DNA of 64,000 nucleotides from Hyphomicrobiaceae bacterium (GTDB lineage Bacteria; Pseudomonadota; Alphaproteobacteria; Rhizobiales; Hyphomicrobiaceae). Shown piece by piece: positions 1 to 6,436 of this stretch. The notes beneath the pieces were generated by a model. That model was given only the letters and a program-made list of their open reading frames with translations, searched no databases and had not been told where the DNA came from. The DNA lies in assembly GCA_025351355.1 (NCBI GenBank), contig JANXWC010000139.1:1-64000 (forward strand), given 5' to 3'. The first letter of the stretch is position 1; each line of letters opens with the position of its first letter. Position numbers and translations under genes: made by a program.

Positions 1-272
1 CGTACCAGGCCTCGAACAGTTCGGCTTTGGTGGTGGTAGCTGTCGGCGCGGCGATGAGGCGGAGCAACGGGTGGTCGTCGAGTTCGTGCACGCCATCGTA
101 GAGACAGAGCGGCACGGAGGCGGCGGCTTCGGCGATCATGCGCACGCAGCGATAGACGACGGCGTTCTGCATGTAACCTTCGCGGGCGAAGGCTGAGTAG
201 TCGCGCGGCGCCCAGGTGGCGCCGGACACGGCGTCGAACGAGAACCACGGCGAGACGGGAAAGGCGGCGGCA
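1..272 (-). pseudogene. second, 5'-truncated copy of the GTA/HK97-type portal gene (cut by window edge)
   Basis: This stretch encodes the portal segment from about residue 40 to residue 130, for example WAPRDYSAFAREGYMQNAVV. It aligns without gaps to 2700-2971 of the complete portal gene; by hand I count about 24 mismatches in roughly 270 bases. Homology stops abruptly near 272. The portal frame can be followed upstream of that point to a TAG without any ATG, GTG or TTG, so the first ~39 codons and the native start are missing. The copy continues past the left edge, so I cannot tell whether the rest is intact. It looks like an older portal displaced by insertion of a new portal-toxin-immunity unit. 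It could still be translated from an internal ATG. Confidence 0.8.
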
Positions 273-278
273 GATAAA

Positions 279-617
279 CTATCTTGTGATCGAACCCTGA
301 ACCACCTCGAATAAATCGAGCGATGCTACTTTTTCCAATAGCCTGTCAAGGTTGTCCGAACTATAACAAGTGCATGATAAAACCCAAGTATAACTACTGC
401 TTGGAATACACCAACGATAACCATTGCCATCATCAAAATGGTTTAACCGGAGACTGAACGAATAGCCCCCAACAGAGGCGTCGCAATGGTCGCCGCCAAA
501 AAAAGTTCCGTTAGAACAACGATATTTAACGCCTGAAAATTCTTCACATTGCTTCAGTGCAATTTCCATGTCTTTCGCTTTTATTCCAATGAAGATATGC
601 GGTACTGGTTTTATCAT
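279..617 (-). CDS. small protein of unknown function, candidate immunity protein
   Basis: An open frame of 112 codons starts at the ATG that gives MIKPVPHIFIGIKAKD. The frame stays open upstream to 785, but that part reads like non-coding sequence, so the shorter start is preferred. The product appears soluble, mixed alpha/beta, with several Cys and aromatic residues. The stop codon lies 7 bases before portal homology resumes, so the gene sits exactly at a recombination junction. The DNA is clearly richer in A/T than the neighbouring terminase and portal genes. Position after a toxin-like domain suggests an immunity gene, but I do not recognise the family. Confidence 0.5.
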   Translation of the reverse strand: MIKPVPHIFIGIKAKDMEIALKQCEEFSGVKYRCSNGTFFGGDHCDASVGGYSFSLRLNHFDDGNGYRWCIPSSSYTWVLSCTCYSSDNLDRLLEKVASLDLFEVVQGSITR

Positions 618-792
618 TTGCGTGTTACCAGCGGATAGCCGGCTCCTCTTTTTTTGCCGGCGAGGCACGGACGTAAATCCGCGAAATGCGGCCATGCAAT
701 TGTAATAACTACGGAAGCTTGCCCATCGCATCCAACAAATTCGTGAATAATATTTCAGCGCCGGACTGAGTTCCACCGCGTTCACTATTGAG

Positions 793-1143
793 TTAAACGT
801 AAATTTTATAACGATTCGGATAAACAGGATTTGTCACAAGGATTTTGTACTTATCTGACAAAAGATCAAATGAACCCCACTGCTCGATCGGATGGATTGT
901 CCTGAAACTGAAGCTCATGCCTTCTTGATGAGCAATATTGCGAAGCAACTCCGCAACACGCGCCATTGTTGTAAAATTAATGCGCGCTTCACCGACCTGA
1001 CTCGCCGTCAAGACGTTTGACCAACCCGAAGTATTCGCTTTCTGGTACATTTCTTTTCCTTTCATGCCTGCAATGGCTATCATTACGGCCACTCCAGAGG
1101 CTACACCAACAGTTTTCCATATTTCTTTTCCACTATTTAGCAT
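793..1143 (-). CDS. small single-TM protein, candidate immunity protein for the portal-linked toxin domain
   Basis: The product has 116 residues. One hydrophobic segment lies at residues ~10-28 (VGVASGVAVMIAIAG), followed by a soluble domain. The start codon overlaps the end of the toxin-like frame by 11 bases, the usual toxin-to-immunity arrangement in polymorphic toxin loci. Codon and base usage are more A/T-rich than in the flanking portal gene, which points to acquisition. I recognise no family. An alternative is that it is a further segment of a decayed toxin, although the clean ATG and the overlap argue against that. Confidence 0.55.
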   Translation of the reverse strand: MLNSGKEIWKTVGVASGVAVMIAIAGMKGKEMYQKANTSGWSNVLTASQVGEARINFTTMARVAELLRNIAHQEGMSFSFRTIHPIEQWGSFDLLSDKYKILVTNPVYPNRYKIYV

Positions 1144-1516
1144 GCCGTTGCCTTATGTCGCTTCTCATTTGCTGGTCGAGAAAATCGAATATTTTCGGTC
1201 CCTGCCACTCGTTTAGCATATTAAACCCGGGAATTTTATTATTTCCATACCCATATGTCGTTACTGACCAGGAGCCATCAGAACCCTGCTCGGCTCTACG
1301 CACGACTACGCCATCGTACAAAGCATGCAATGGTTCTGTCTGATTAACTATAGTCAATCCGTTGTCCAAAATAGTCGTTACTACGTACCCACCTGGCGCT
1401 AACGGCTCTCCGAGCAGTGTCGCTCTTGGGTCGCGCACGAACGTTCGGTCTCCATCAATTACAGGATTGGCAGGATCTCGGCCAGGCACGCTGTGGCGCA
1501 ACATTGAGTCTGCCAT
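1133..1516 (-). CDS. toxin-like C-terminal domain, separated from the portal GRWT tail by an apparent frameshift
   Basis: A 127-codon frame encodes a compact domain with the segments PGGYVVTTILDNGLTIVNQT and LYDGVVVRRAEQGSDGSW. From memory it resembles uncharacterised C-terminal domains that follow GRWT linkers in phage-related proteins of alphaproteobacteria. The open frame extends upstream without a start almost to the portal stop at 1570-1572. Restoring one G after the CAG codon before that stop would join the portal tail (..DKFGWHQ) directly to this frame (VGTGPTTVCTAEQNC..). The domain therefore probably evolved as the C-terminal tip of the portal fusion. It is now broken or re-initiated internally. 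Its biochemical activity is unknown. Confidence 0.55.
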   Translation of the reverse strand: MADSMLRHSVPGRDPANPVIDGDRTFVRDPRATLLGEPLAPGGYVVTTILDNGLTIVNQTEPLHALYDGVVVRRAEQGSDGSWSVTTYGYGNNKIPGFNMLNEWQGPKIFDFLDQQMRSDIRQRHAK

Positions 1517-1569
1517 ATCTTGCGAACTGCAGTTTTGCTCTGCTGTGCAGACGGTGGTTGGGCCGGTTC

Positions 1570-3081
1570 CTACTGATGCCAGCCGAATTTATCGGGACTG
1601 TACCGATCCGCAATTTGCTGTGGTTTTTCGCTGTTGTCGCCGATTGGCGGGGTTTGTTCGGCTACCGGATCGAAGCTATCAGACGGGGTGTCAGTGTTGT
1701 CACCGAGTGAGCCGTCGGCGGTCCCGCCATCGCTGCTGCCGTTGGCTCCGGTGTTGCTGCCTCCGCCATCGCCCGGCTTGGTCCAGCGGCCGCCGCCGGG
1801 TTGGCCGGGTGGCTTGCGGATCTGGCCGGGGTTGAATTTCTGCTCAGCGGGTTTGGGGCCGTAGCCGACGGCGGCGCGTTTTTCGTCGTCGGTGAGGAAG
1901 GTGGATTTTTCGAGGCGGGCCCAGAGGGCGTCTTGTTCGGTGGAGAGTGCGGGGATGTCGTCGAGATCGGGTTGCAGCGAGACGTTGGACAGGCCATACG
2001 CCGGCGCCAACCACTCTCCCAGCGCCGCGGTGGTGCGTTGCACCAGGGGCAGAACGGTCTGGCGCCAGAAGGTGCGGTTGGCTTCCTGGTAGTTGGAAAA
2101 CGTGTTGTCGCCGGGGATGCCGAGCAGCATCGGTGGTACGCCGAGAGCGAGGGCGATCTCGCGCGCGGCGCCATGCTTGGCTTCGATGAAGTCGAGATCC
2201 TTCGGCGTCATCGACATGGTCTTCCAGTCGAGACCGCCTTCGAGGAGAAGCGGGCGTCCGGCGTTCGCCGCGCCCTGGAAGCCGATTTCGAGTTCCTGCT
2301 TGAGGCGATTGTATTGCTCTGTTGTCAGATTGCCGTCGCGGGAGGCGTAGACGAGCGCGCCGGAGGGTCGCGCCGAATTATCCAGTAGCGCCTTGTTCCA
2401 GCGCGAGGCGGCGTTGTGGATGTCGATGGCTGTCGCGGCGGCTTCGATGGGGCTGAGGCCGTAGTGATCGTTGAGCGGGTGGAACAGCTTCTGGTGCAGC
2501 ACTTTCCGCACGTTGGGCACGGCTTCGCCGTCGAGGCGGACAGGCGCGGTGCCGTCGACGGAATAGTCGTAGGCCTCGGCATAACCGTCTTCGCCGGGCA
2601 CGATCTGGATGCGGTCGGGCCTGAGAATATGCAGCTCGCGCGGCTCGCCGCCGAGGGCTGCGACTTCGAGATACGAATTGCCGGACACCAGCAGGAAGCC
2701 GTACCAGGCCTCGAACAGTTCGGCTTTTGTCGACGTGGCCGTGGGCGCGGCGATGAGCCGGAGGAGCGGGTGATCGTCGAGTTCGTGCGCGCCGTCGTAG
2801 AGGCACAGTGGCACGGAGGCGGCGGCCTCGGCGATCATGCGCACGCAGCGATAGACGACGGCGTTCTGCATGTAGCCCTCGCGGGCGAAGGCGGTGTAGT
2901 CGCGCGGCGCCCAGGTGGCGCCGGAGACGGCGTCGAAGGAGAACCACGGCGAGACGGGGAAGGCGGCGGCGGTTTTGGTAGCGGGTGGCTGTGGTCGCGT
3001 GCGGGCGGCCTGGGCCGCACGCAGAATGCGATCGGCCACGCCGGCGATGAAGCCGCGAGGGACAAGATTGAGCTGGGGCAT
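1570..3081 (-). CDS. GTA/HK97-family portal protein with C-terminal GRWT linker
   Basis: The first ~395 residues form an HK97/GTA-type portal (RcGTA g3-like), the dodecameric ring through which DNA is packaged. Typical blocks are MQNAVVYRCVRMIAEAAASV, the LLVSGNSYLE segment, and a conserved C-terminal block that contains LGVPPMLLGIPGDNTFSNY. After the portal core comes a tail not needed for a portal: a NPGQ..GGGRWT motif (GRWT at ~431-434), a Gly/Ser/Asp-rich linker and a PPIGDNSEKPQ block, ending in DKFGWHQ. The same linker occurs in the deaminase protein upstream, so the tail is a docking or fusion linker for a toxin tip. The tip itself (1133-1516) is now in another frame. Whether the hybrid assembles into particles is unknown. 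Confidence 0.88.
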   Translation of the reverse strand: MPQLNLVPRGFIAGVADRILRAAQAARTRPQPPATKTAAAFPVSPWFSFDAVSGATWAPRDYTAFAREGYMQNAVVYRCVRMIAEAAASVPLCLYDGAHELDDHPLLRLIAAPTATSTKAELFEAWYGFLLVSGNSYLEVAALGGEPRELHILRPDRIQIVPGEDGYAEAYDYSVDGTAPVRLDGEAVPNVRKVLHQKLFHPLNDHYGLSPIEAAATAIDIHNAASRWNKALLDNSARPSGALVYASRDGNLTTEQYNRLKQELEIGFQGAANAGRPLLLEGGLDWKTMSMTPKDLDFIEAKHGAAREIALALGVPPMLLGIPGDNTFSNYQEANRTFWRQTVLPLVQRTTAALGEWLAPAYGLSNVSLQPDLDDIPALSTEQDALWARLEKSTFLTDDEKRAAVGYGPKPAEQKFNPGQIRKPPGQPGGGRWTKPGDGGGSNTGANGSSDGGTADGSLGDNTDTPSDSFDPVAEQTPPIGDNSEKPQQIADRYSPDKFGWHQ

Positions 3082-3129
3082 GTGGTGGGACTCGTTGAGT
3101 GCGTTCGACGTGGCTGACCCCGAGCGCCA

Positions 3130-3267
3130 TTGTCATCCTGGGCCTTGTGCCCAGGACCCATGGTGCGGCGGGTGCGGAAGGTTCAATTGCGGCTGCGGTT
3201 GCACGACAACTTGGTAGCGCTGCGTGTGCGGAGGGCTGGGTCCTAGGGACAAGCCCTAGGATGACAA
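3130..3267. repeat. paired palindromic intergenic repeat element
   Basis: Two 31-base arms (3130-3160 and 3237-3267) are inverted relative to each other with four mismatches. Each arm is itself a perfect hairpin with an 8-base stem: TCCTGGGC/GCCCAGGA and TCCTAGGG/CCCTAGGA. The stems differ from each other by paired, compensating changes, which suggests selection on structure. The element lies in the 5' region of the portal gene. It resembles the dispersed palindromic repeats common in Rhizobiales genomes. Confidence 0.7.
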
Positions 3268-3310
3268 GTATGGGTGGGGCTGTTTTTGGAGATTAACGCG
3301 TCGTCGCAAA

Positions 3311-3337
3311 GCAAAGCCGCGCCTGGGTGGAGCGCGG
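3311..3337 (-). terminator. degenerate hairpin terminator after the Imm1-like gene
   Basis: On the minus strand the stem CCGCGC/GCGCGG is separated by a 9-base loop and followed by a broken T-run (TTTGCTTTG). It is the weaker copy of the terminator at 5048-5079 and occupies the same position relative to an Imm1 3' end. Confidence 0.5.
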
Positions 3338-3367
3338 TGTGGGGCAGGCGCGGCGATGCTGGACGCG

Positions 3368-3841
3368 TCAGGGATCGGGGAAGGTGTTGGGTGGCAGGTC
3401 TGCGTTGCGGACCCACTCAATGGATTCGGGAAGTTGGCCCTCGGATTCCATGAATTCTTTGACAGCGAGCCAGGCCTTGGGGAAGGGGATGAAGAGACCG
3501 ACGGGGAGCGGTGTGTCGTGCAGCGAAAAGACAAGTTCGCTCAGTCGGCTCATGTCGCCTTTGGAGGTGAAGGCATCGCGAAAGCCAGGTGGGCCGATTT
3601 TGTCGTAGATAATCAGCACGCCGACGTCGGGGATGCCCCAGAGATCCAAATTTATATCCTTTCTACCGCGACCGAAAAGCTTCTCTTCGGTGCCTTCGAG
3701 GCCTTGCACAGAGAATCCCCAGGAGTCGTTTCCACCCCGAACCCATTGCGAACCGTTCGGCGCGAGAAAATGCGGTTCAAGCTGTGCGAGACTTGGCCAG
3801 AACTGACCTCTGAATCCGTGAAAATACACGTACTTGTTCAT
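3368..3841 (-). CDS. Imm1-like immunity protein paired with the deaminase-like toxin
   Basis: The protein has 157 residues and starts four bases inside the end of the upstream toxin gene (ATGA-type overlap), so the two are translationally coupled. The C-terminal half shows features I associate with the Imm1 family, known partners of deaminase toxins: an acidic GVLIIYDKIG region and a closing block FPKAWLAVKEFMESEGQLP followed by an IEW. It has no signal peptide or membrane segment, so it should act in the cytoplasm by binding the toxin. The last ~30 bases and the downstream hairpin are duplicated at 5057-5140. Family assignment is from recalled motifs only. Confidence 0.65.
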   Translation of the reverse strand: MNKYVYFHGFRGQFWPSLAQLEPHFLAPNGSQWVRGGNDSWGFSVQGLEGTEEKLFGRGRKDINLDLWGIPDVGVLIIYDKIGPPGFRDAFTSKGDMSRLSELVFSLHDTPLPVGLFIPFPKAWLAVKEFMESEGQLPESIEWVRNADLPPNTFPDP

Positions 3842-4902
3842 TCTGCAATCCTACTCCCAGCGGCCGTTACGTAGCGTGACCGTTTGCCGTAGATATCTGT
3901 GAAGCGAATAGTGGGATATCCAAGTTCGCGGGAGATCAGTGGCAATACTTTATCACAACTTCGGCACATTTCCCGATCGACATAAATGTCGATAACCCTT
4001 CCGCCCAAACTTCCGTCGTTCACTTTGGCTGCGCGCAATAATGCGGTCGCCTCAGCATGGTAGATGGCGTCGTTGGGTTTGTAGCCCGTATTGTCCCAAC
4101 GCATAACGTCGGGATCGGCGATAATAAGATTGTCGCGCATGGCGTTCGCGGCAGCGCGATCTTCATTCGTATAGCCTGGAGCCCGCGAATTCACTCCGAT
4201 GATTATTCGGGTATCGTTGTCGATCGTCCCAACCGCAATGGTGTCTTTGCCAATTGGAACGTCGAAGTTGTTGCGATAGGCATCCACAGCAAAGGGTGCC
4301 TGTGGCATCGAAAAGCGTGACGGTAGATCACGCCCGAGAGTTGGGCCGCCATTGCTGCCGATACCGGAGCGGGCGATTTCGGCGAGACGGGCATTGGCGG
4401 CTTCGGTCATGGCTTCTTGATGCGCGATCTGACCTTCAATGCTGTCGGTGAAGCTGGCCGGGCCGCGCCAGGTGGGATCCGACTCCATTACGCGACTGAC
4501 GGCCTGTTGAGCTTGGCCGGTGGCGATGGCAAGACGGGCTTCTTGCGCGGGCGTGCCGGTGGGGCCGACTCGTCGACGGGAGACATCCTGGGGCTGCTCG
4601 CTGGCGTCGCCGATCGACGGTGTTCGCGGTGGGTCTTCGGTTGCAGCTGTCGGATCTGAGAGTGATGCGCTGCTGTCATCGGCGATATCTGTATCTGCGC
4701 TGCCAGCTGGTTGGTCGCTATTTCCAATGCCTCCCGGTTTCGTCCAGCGACCACCGCCAGTTTCGCCGGATGGACGGCGAAGCTGGCCAGGATTGAAAAG
4801 CTTTCGCGACACGTCGATGAGGATCTGCAGGGCGCGGATGACATGCAGGCCGGCGAGGTGCGACTTGGCGGCCAGCAGTGCGGTCTGGTGATCGATTGGC
4901 AT
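3838..4902 (-). CDS. polymorphic toxin: leader, GRWT linker, C-terminal deaminase-like domain
   Basis: The start is placed at the ATG giving MPIDHQTALL because the paralogue at 6323 begins at the same point; an in-frame ATG lies 13 codons upstream. Residues 1-36 form a leader shared with that paralogue. Residues 36-54 carry the NPGQ..GGGRWT linker, followed by a low-complexity acidic stretch and an IGDASEQPQ block like that of the portal tail. The C-terminal ~140 residues look like a nucleotide/nucleic-acid deaminase fold of the bacterial toxin type, with HAE at ~282-284 and CRSC at ~313-316 as zinc-binding and catalytic motifs. An Imm1-like gene follows with a 4-base overlap. Substrate (DNA, RNA or free base) cannot be read from the sequence. 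This is the only toxin frame of the array that is fully intact. Confidence 0.72.
   Translation of the reverse strand: MPIDHQTALLAAKSHLAGLHVIRALQILIDVSRKLFNPGQLRRPSGETGGGRWTKPGGIGNSDQPAGSADTDIADDSSASLSDPTAATEDPPRTPSIGDASEQPQDVSRRRVGPTGTPAQEARLAIATGQAQQAVSRVMESDPTWRGPASFTDSIEGQIAHQEAMTEAANARLAEIARSGIGSNGGPTLGRDLPSRFSMPQAPFAVDAYRNNFDVPIGKDTIAVGTIDNDTRIIIGVNSRAPGYTNEDRAAANAMRDNLIIADPDVMRWDNTGYKPNDAIYHAEATALLRAAKVNDGSLGGRVIDIYVDREMCRSCDKVLPLISRELGYPTIRFTDIYGKRSRYVTAAGSRIAE
4820..4902 (-). repeat. toxin leader repeat, copy A
   Basis: These bases encode the leader of the deaminase-like toxin. They match 6241-6323 with about six mismatches over 82 bases. The copies diverge sharply after the linker, so the leader DNA acts as a homologous anchor for swapping the variable tips. 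Confidence 0.75.
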
Positions 4903-5011
4903 GGTGGACGATCTGGCTGGCGTGAGGTCGCTGTTCTGCATATTTCAAAAGGGCGCGGAGCGATCTGGCGGTTGGAGATTGGAGCTGCCCCTCATCCGTC
5001 ACTTCGTGACA

Positions 5012-5046
5012 CCTTCTCCCCGTCGCGAAGAGCAACGGGGAGAAGG
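5012..5046. repeat. TTCTCCCC-type palindromic repeat
   Basis: A 12-base stem (CCTTCTCCCCGT/ACGGGGAGAAGG) has an 11-base loop. Related palindromes lie at 6399-6433 and 61124-61147, so this is a dispersed intergenic repeat. A small GTCAC/GTGAC hairpin abuts it on the left. Confidence 0.65.
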
Positions 5047-5047
5047 G

Positions 5048-5079
5048 AAAAAAGCACCGCGCCTGGGTGGGGCGCGGTG
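5048..5079 (-). terminator. strong rho-independent terminator
   Basis: On the minus strand the perfect 9-base stem CACCGCGCC/GGCGCGGTG with a 7-base loop is followed by CTTTTTT. It ends the cassette with the membrane protein at 5142-5552. It is homologous to the weaker hairpin at 3311-3337. Confidence 0.8.
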
Positions 5080-5107
5080 TGGGGCAGGGGCGGCGATGCG
5101 GGAGATG

Positions 5108-5140
5108 TCAGGGACCGGGGAAGGTGTTGGGGGGCGGGTC
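5108..5140 (-). pseudogene. remnant 3' end of an Imm1-like gene
   Basis: The last ten codons of the Imm1-like gene (..PPNTFPDP stop at 3368) recur here as PPPNTFPGP plus a stop. The downstream spacer and terminator are also shared: 5057-5140 aligns with 3317-3400 over 84 bases. No upstream Imm1 coding sequence remains, because the unrelated membrane-protein gene ends two bases before. This is a scar showing that a deaminase/Imm1-type cassette once occupied this place. Confidence 0.7.
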
Positions 5141-5141
5141 A

Positions 5142-5552
5142 TCACGTCGGAGAAGTAACAAGCATGTAATGAGAGATGCGATCATGAAAGATATCAAAAT
5201 CATATTCCAGGACTCGAATACGAGTTGCGATGTCACCACAATTGAAAATCCAGACAAGATCGTATAAAAAAATATGCGGCGCCAGGGAATATAAGCTTAA
5301 AGGAAGACAAAGGGCCATCGCACACAAAGCAGCAATGACCGATGCGCGACTAGCACCGAATGTCAACAATGCCGAGCCGATATAAAAAAAACCTGCTAAT
5401 TCCTGTGCTAGAATAAACGCTCCAGTCAATGTCCCGCCTGCGAGCTCGGTTCCCCGGGTATCAAGCTGGTAGACAGCTATTATTGCGGCTGCCAACACAC
5501 ACAAGGTCGCATGAACGGCACGCAAACTTCGAAATGGTGCTATAGAAATCAT
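5142..5552 (-). CDS. multi-pass membrane protein, candidate immunity protein of the amidase-like cassette
   Basis: The product has 136 residues with about four predicted membrane helices (roughly residues 12-30, 44-66, 70-88 and 90-106) and a short hydrophilic end (..RVLEYDFDIFHDRISHY). The gene is the only one between the interrupted amidase-like toxin and the cassette terminator, the position expected for its immunity gene. It is clearly A/T-rich for this genome, which suggests horizontal transfer. I do not recognise the family. A membrane immunity protein would fit a toxin acting in the envelope, but that is inference. Confidence 0.55.
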   Translation of the reverse strand: MISIAPFRSLRAVHATLCVLAAAIIAVYQLDTRGTELAGGTLTGAFILAQELAGFFYIGSALLTFGASRASVIAALCAMALCLPLSLYSLAPHIFLYDLVWIFNCGDIATRIRVLEYDFDIFHDRISHYMLVTSPT

Positions 5553-5618
5553 GCTGCATTCCGTTTCGATCGTGTAGCGTCCAGAAAGACGATCGGCGAA
5601 GCACTGACCGCTCGCCGA

Positions 5619-6323
5619 TTAATTTAGCGGGCGGCTCCACCTGCGATAGACCAAGGGACCGTGCCGATCTCCGGGTCGTCCCAAGTTATCCCGCGCCGGG
5701 ACATCAACGATTTGCCCGTGGGCGTCTGCGCCCTCACCGGTTCCGATGAAATTACCATTGCGCCCGACAATCATGACATGCCCTGAGGCGTCAAGTTACT
5801 CGATGCGCTGTGCTACCACGTCGCCCGGTAACGGCGGTTCGGCAGAAGGCAGCACTCTCCAGTTGGGGATCGTATATGTAGGGTCCGCCCATTGACCAGC
5901 GGTGGGCGGGTAATCGTTGATCCATCCGTTCGGAAGTCCCGGATCGGCGGCGGCTCTACTCAAAACCTCATAAACGAATAAATTGCACTTATTTGATGGA
6001 GCAGGAAAATTACCCCGGCTCGCGCTGTCTTGCCAATCGAGCCTTCCCACCTGATTGTCGGCGATAGAGACGATATTCGAGCGGACTTCGTCTTCTGTCA
6101 GCCTGGACTGCGTCCCGGGCTGCCGGGCAACCGGGATAATATCGCTATAGCCGTCATCGGAACCGAGGCCATTGGTCCAACGTCCGTCGTCGTCGCGGGG
6201 CTGGTCGGGATCGAACTCTTTACGCGCGGTAAGGTCGATGAGGATCTGCAGGGCGCAGATGACATGCAGGCCGGCAAGGTGCGACTTGGCGGCCAACAGT
6301 GCGGTTTCGTGATCGGTTGGCAT
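5619..6323 (-). pseudogene. polymorphic toxin with amidase-like (NlpC/P60- or CHAP-type) domain, interrupted by TAA
   Basis: The start MPTDHETALL opens the same ~35-residue leader as the deaminase toxin, followed by a compact FDPDQPRDDDGRWT linker (GRWT at 47-50). A Cys/His hydrolase-like domain follows: NKCNLFVYEVL places a likely nucleophile at Cys113, and the PLPGDVVAQ segment precedes the expected His. An ochre codon (5796-5798) replaces codon 176. The same frame then continues for 58 codons with SGHVMIVGRNG, carrying the expected catalytic His at 182, to a TAA at 5619-5621. The truncated 175-residue product would lack that His. I infer a recent loss-of-function mutation. A sequencing error or readthrough is possible. 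Confidence 0.7.
6241..6323 (-). repeat. toxin leader repeat, copy B
   Basis: These bases encode the leader of the amidase-like toxin and pair with the copy at 4820-4902. Similarity also extends in patches upstream of the start codon (GGTTGGAGATTG and CTGCCCCTCA blocks), so the duplicated unit included the 5' untranslated region. Confidence 0.75.
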
Positions 6324-6398
6324 GGAGTGCGATCTGGTTGGCGCGGGACAGGTGCGGGTGGAGCGGTGGTTGGAGATTGCGGCTGCCCCTCACCCTGA

Positions 6399-6433
6399 CC
6401 CTCTCCCCATCGCAAAGGGCGACGGGGAGAGGG
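6399..6433. repeat. CCTCTCCCC-type palindrome after the terminase gene
   Basis: The 10-base stem CCCTCTCCCC/GGGGAGAGGG with a 15-base loop starts 4 bases after the terminase stop. It belongs to the same dispersed palindrome group as 5012-5046. It could slow or stop transcription between the packaging genes and the toxin cassettes, but there is no T-run. Confidence 0.6.
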
Positions 6434-6436
6434 AAG

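Noticed and set aside
2416-3136. Several overlapping frames on both strands within the portal region
   Set aside because: The portal frame carries all conserved blocks; others are repetitive Arg/Pro-rich shadows.
3120-6433. A CRISPR array
   Set aside because: Repeats are few, unequal in spacing and palindromic; there are no regular spacers or cas genes.
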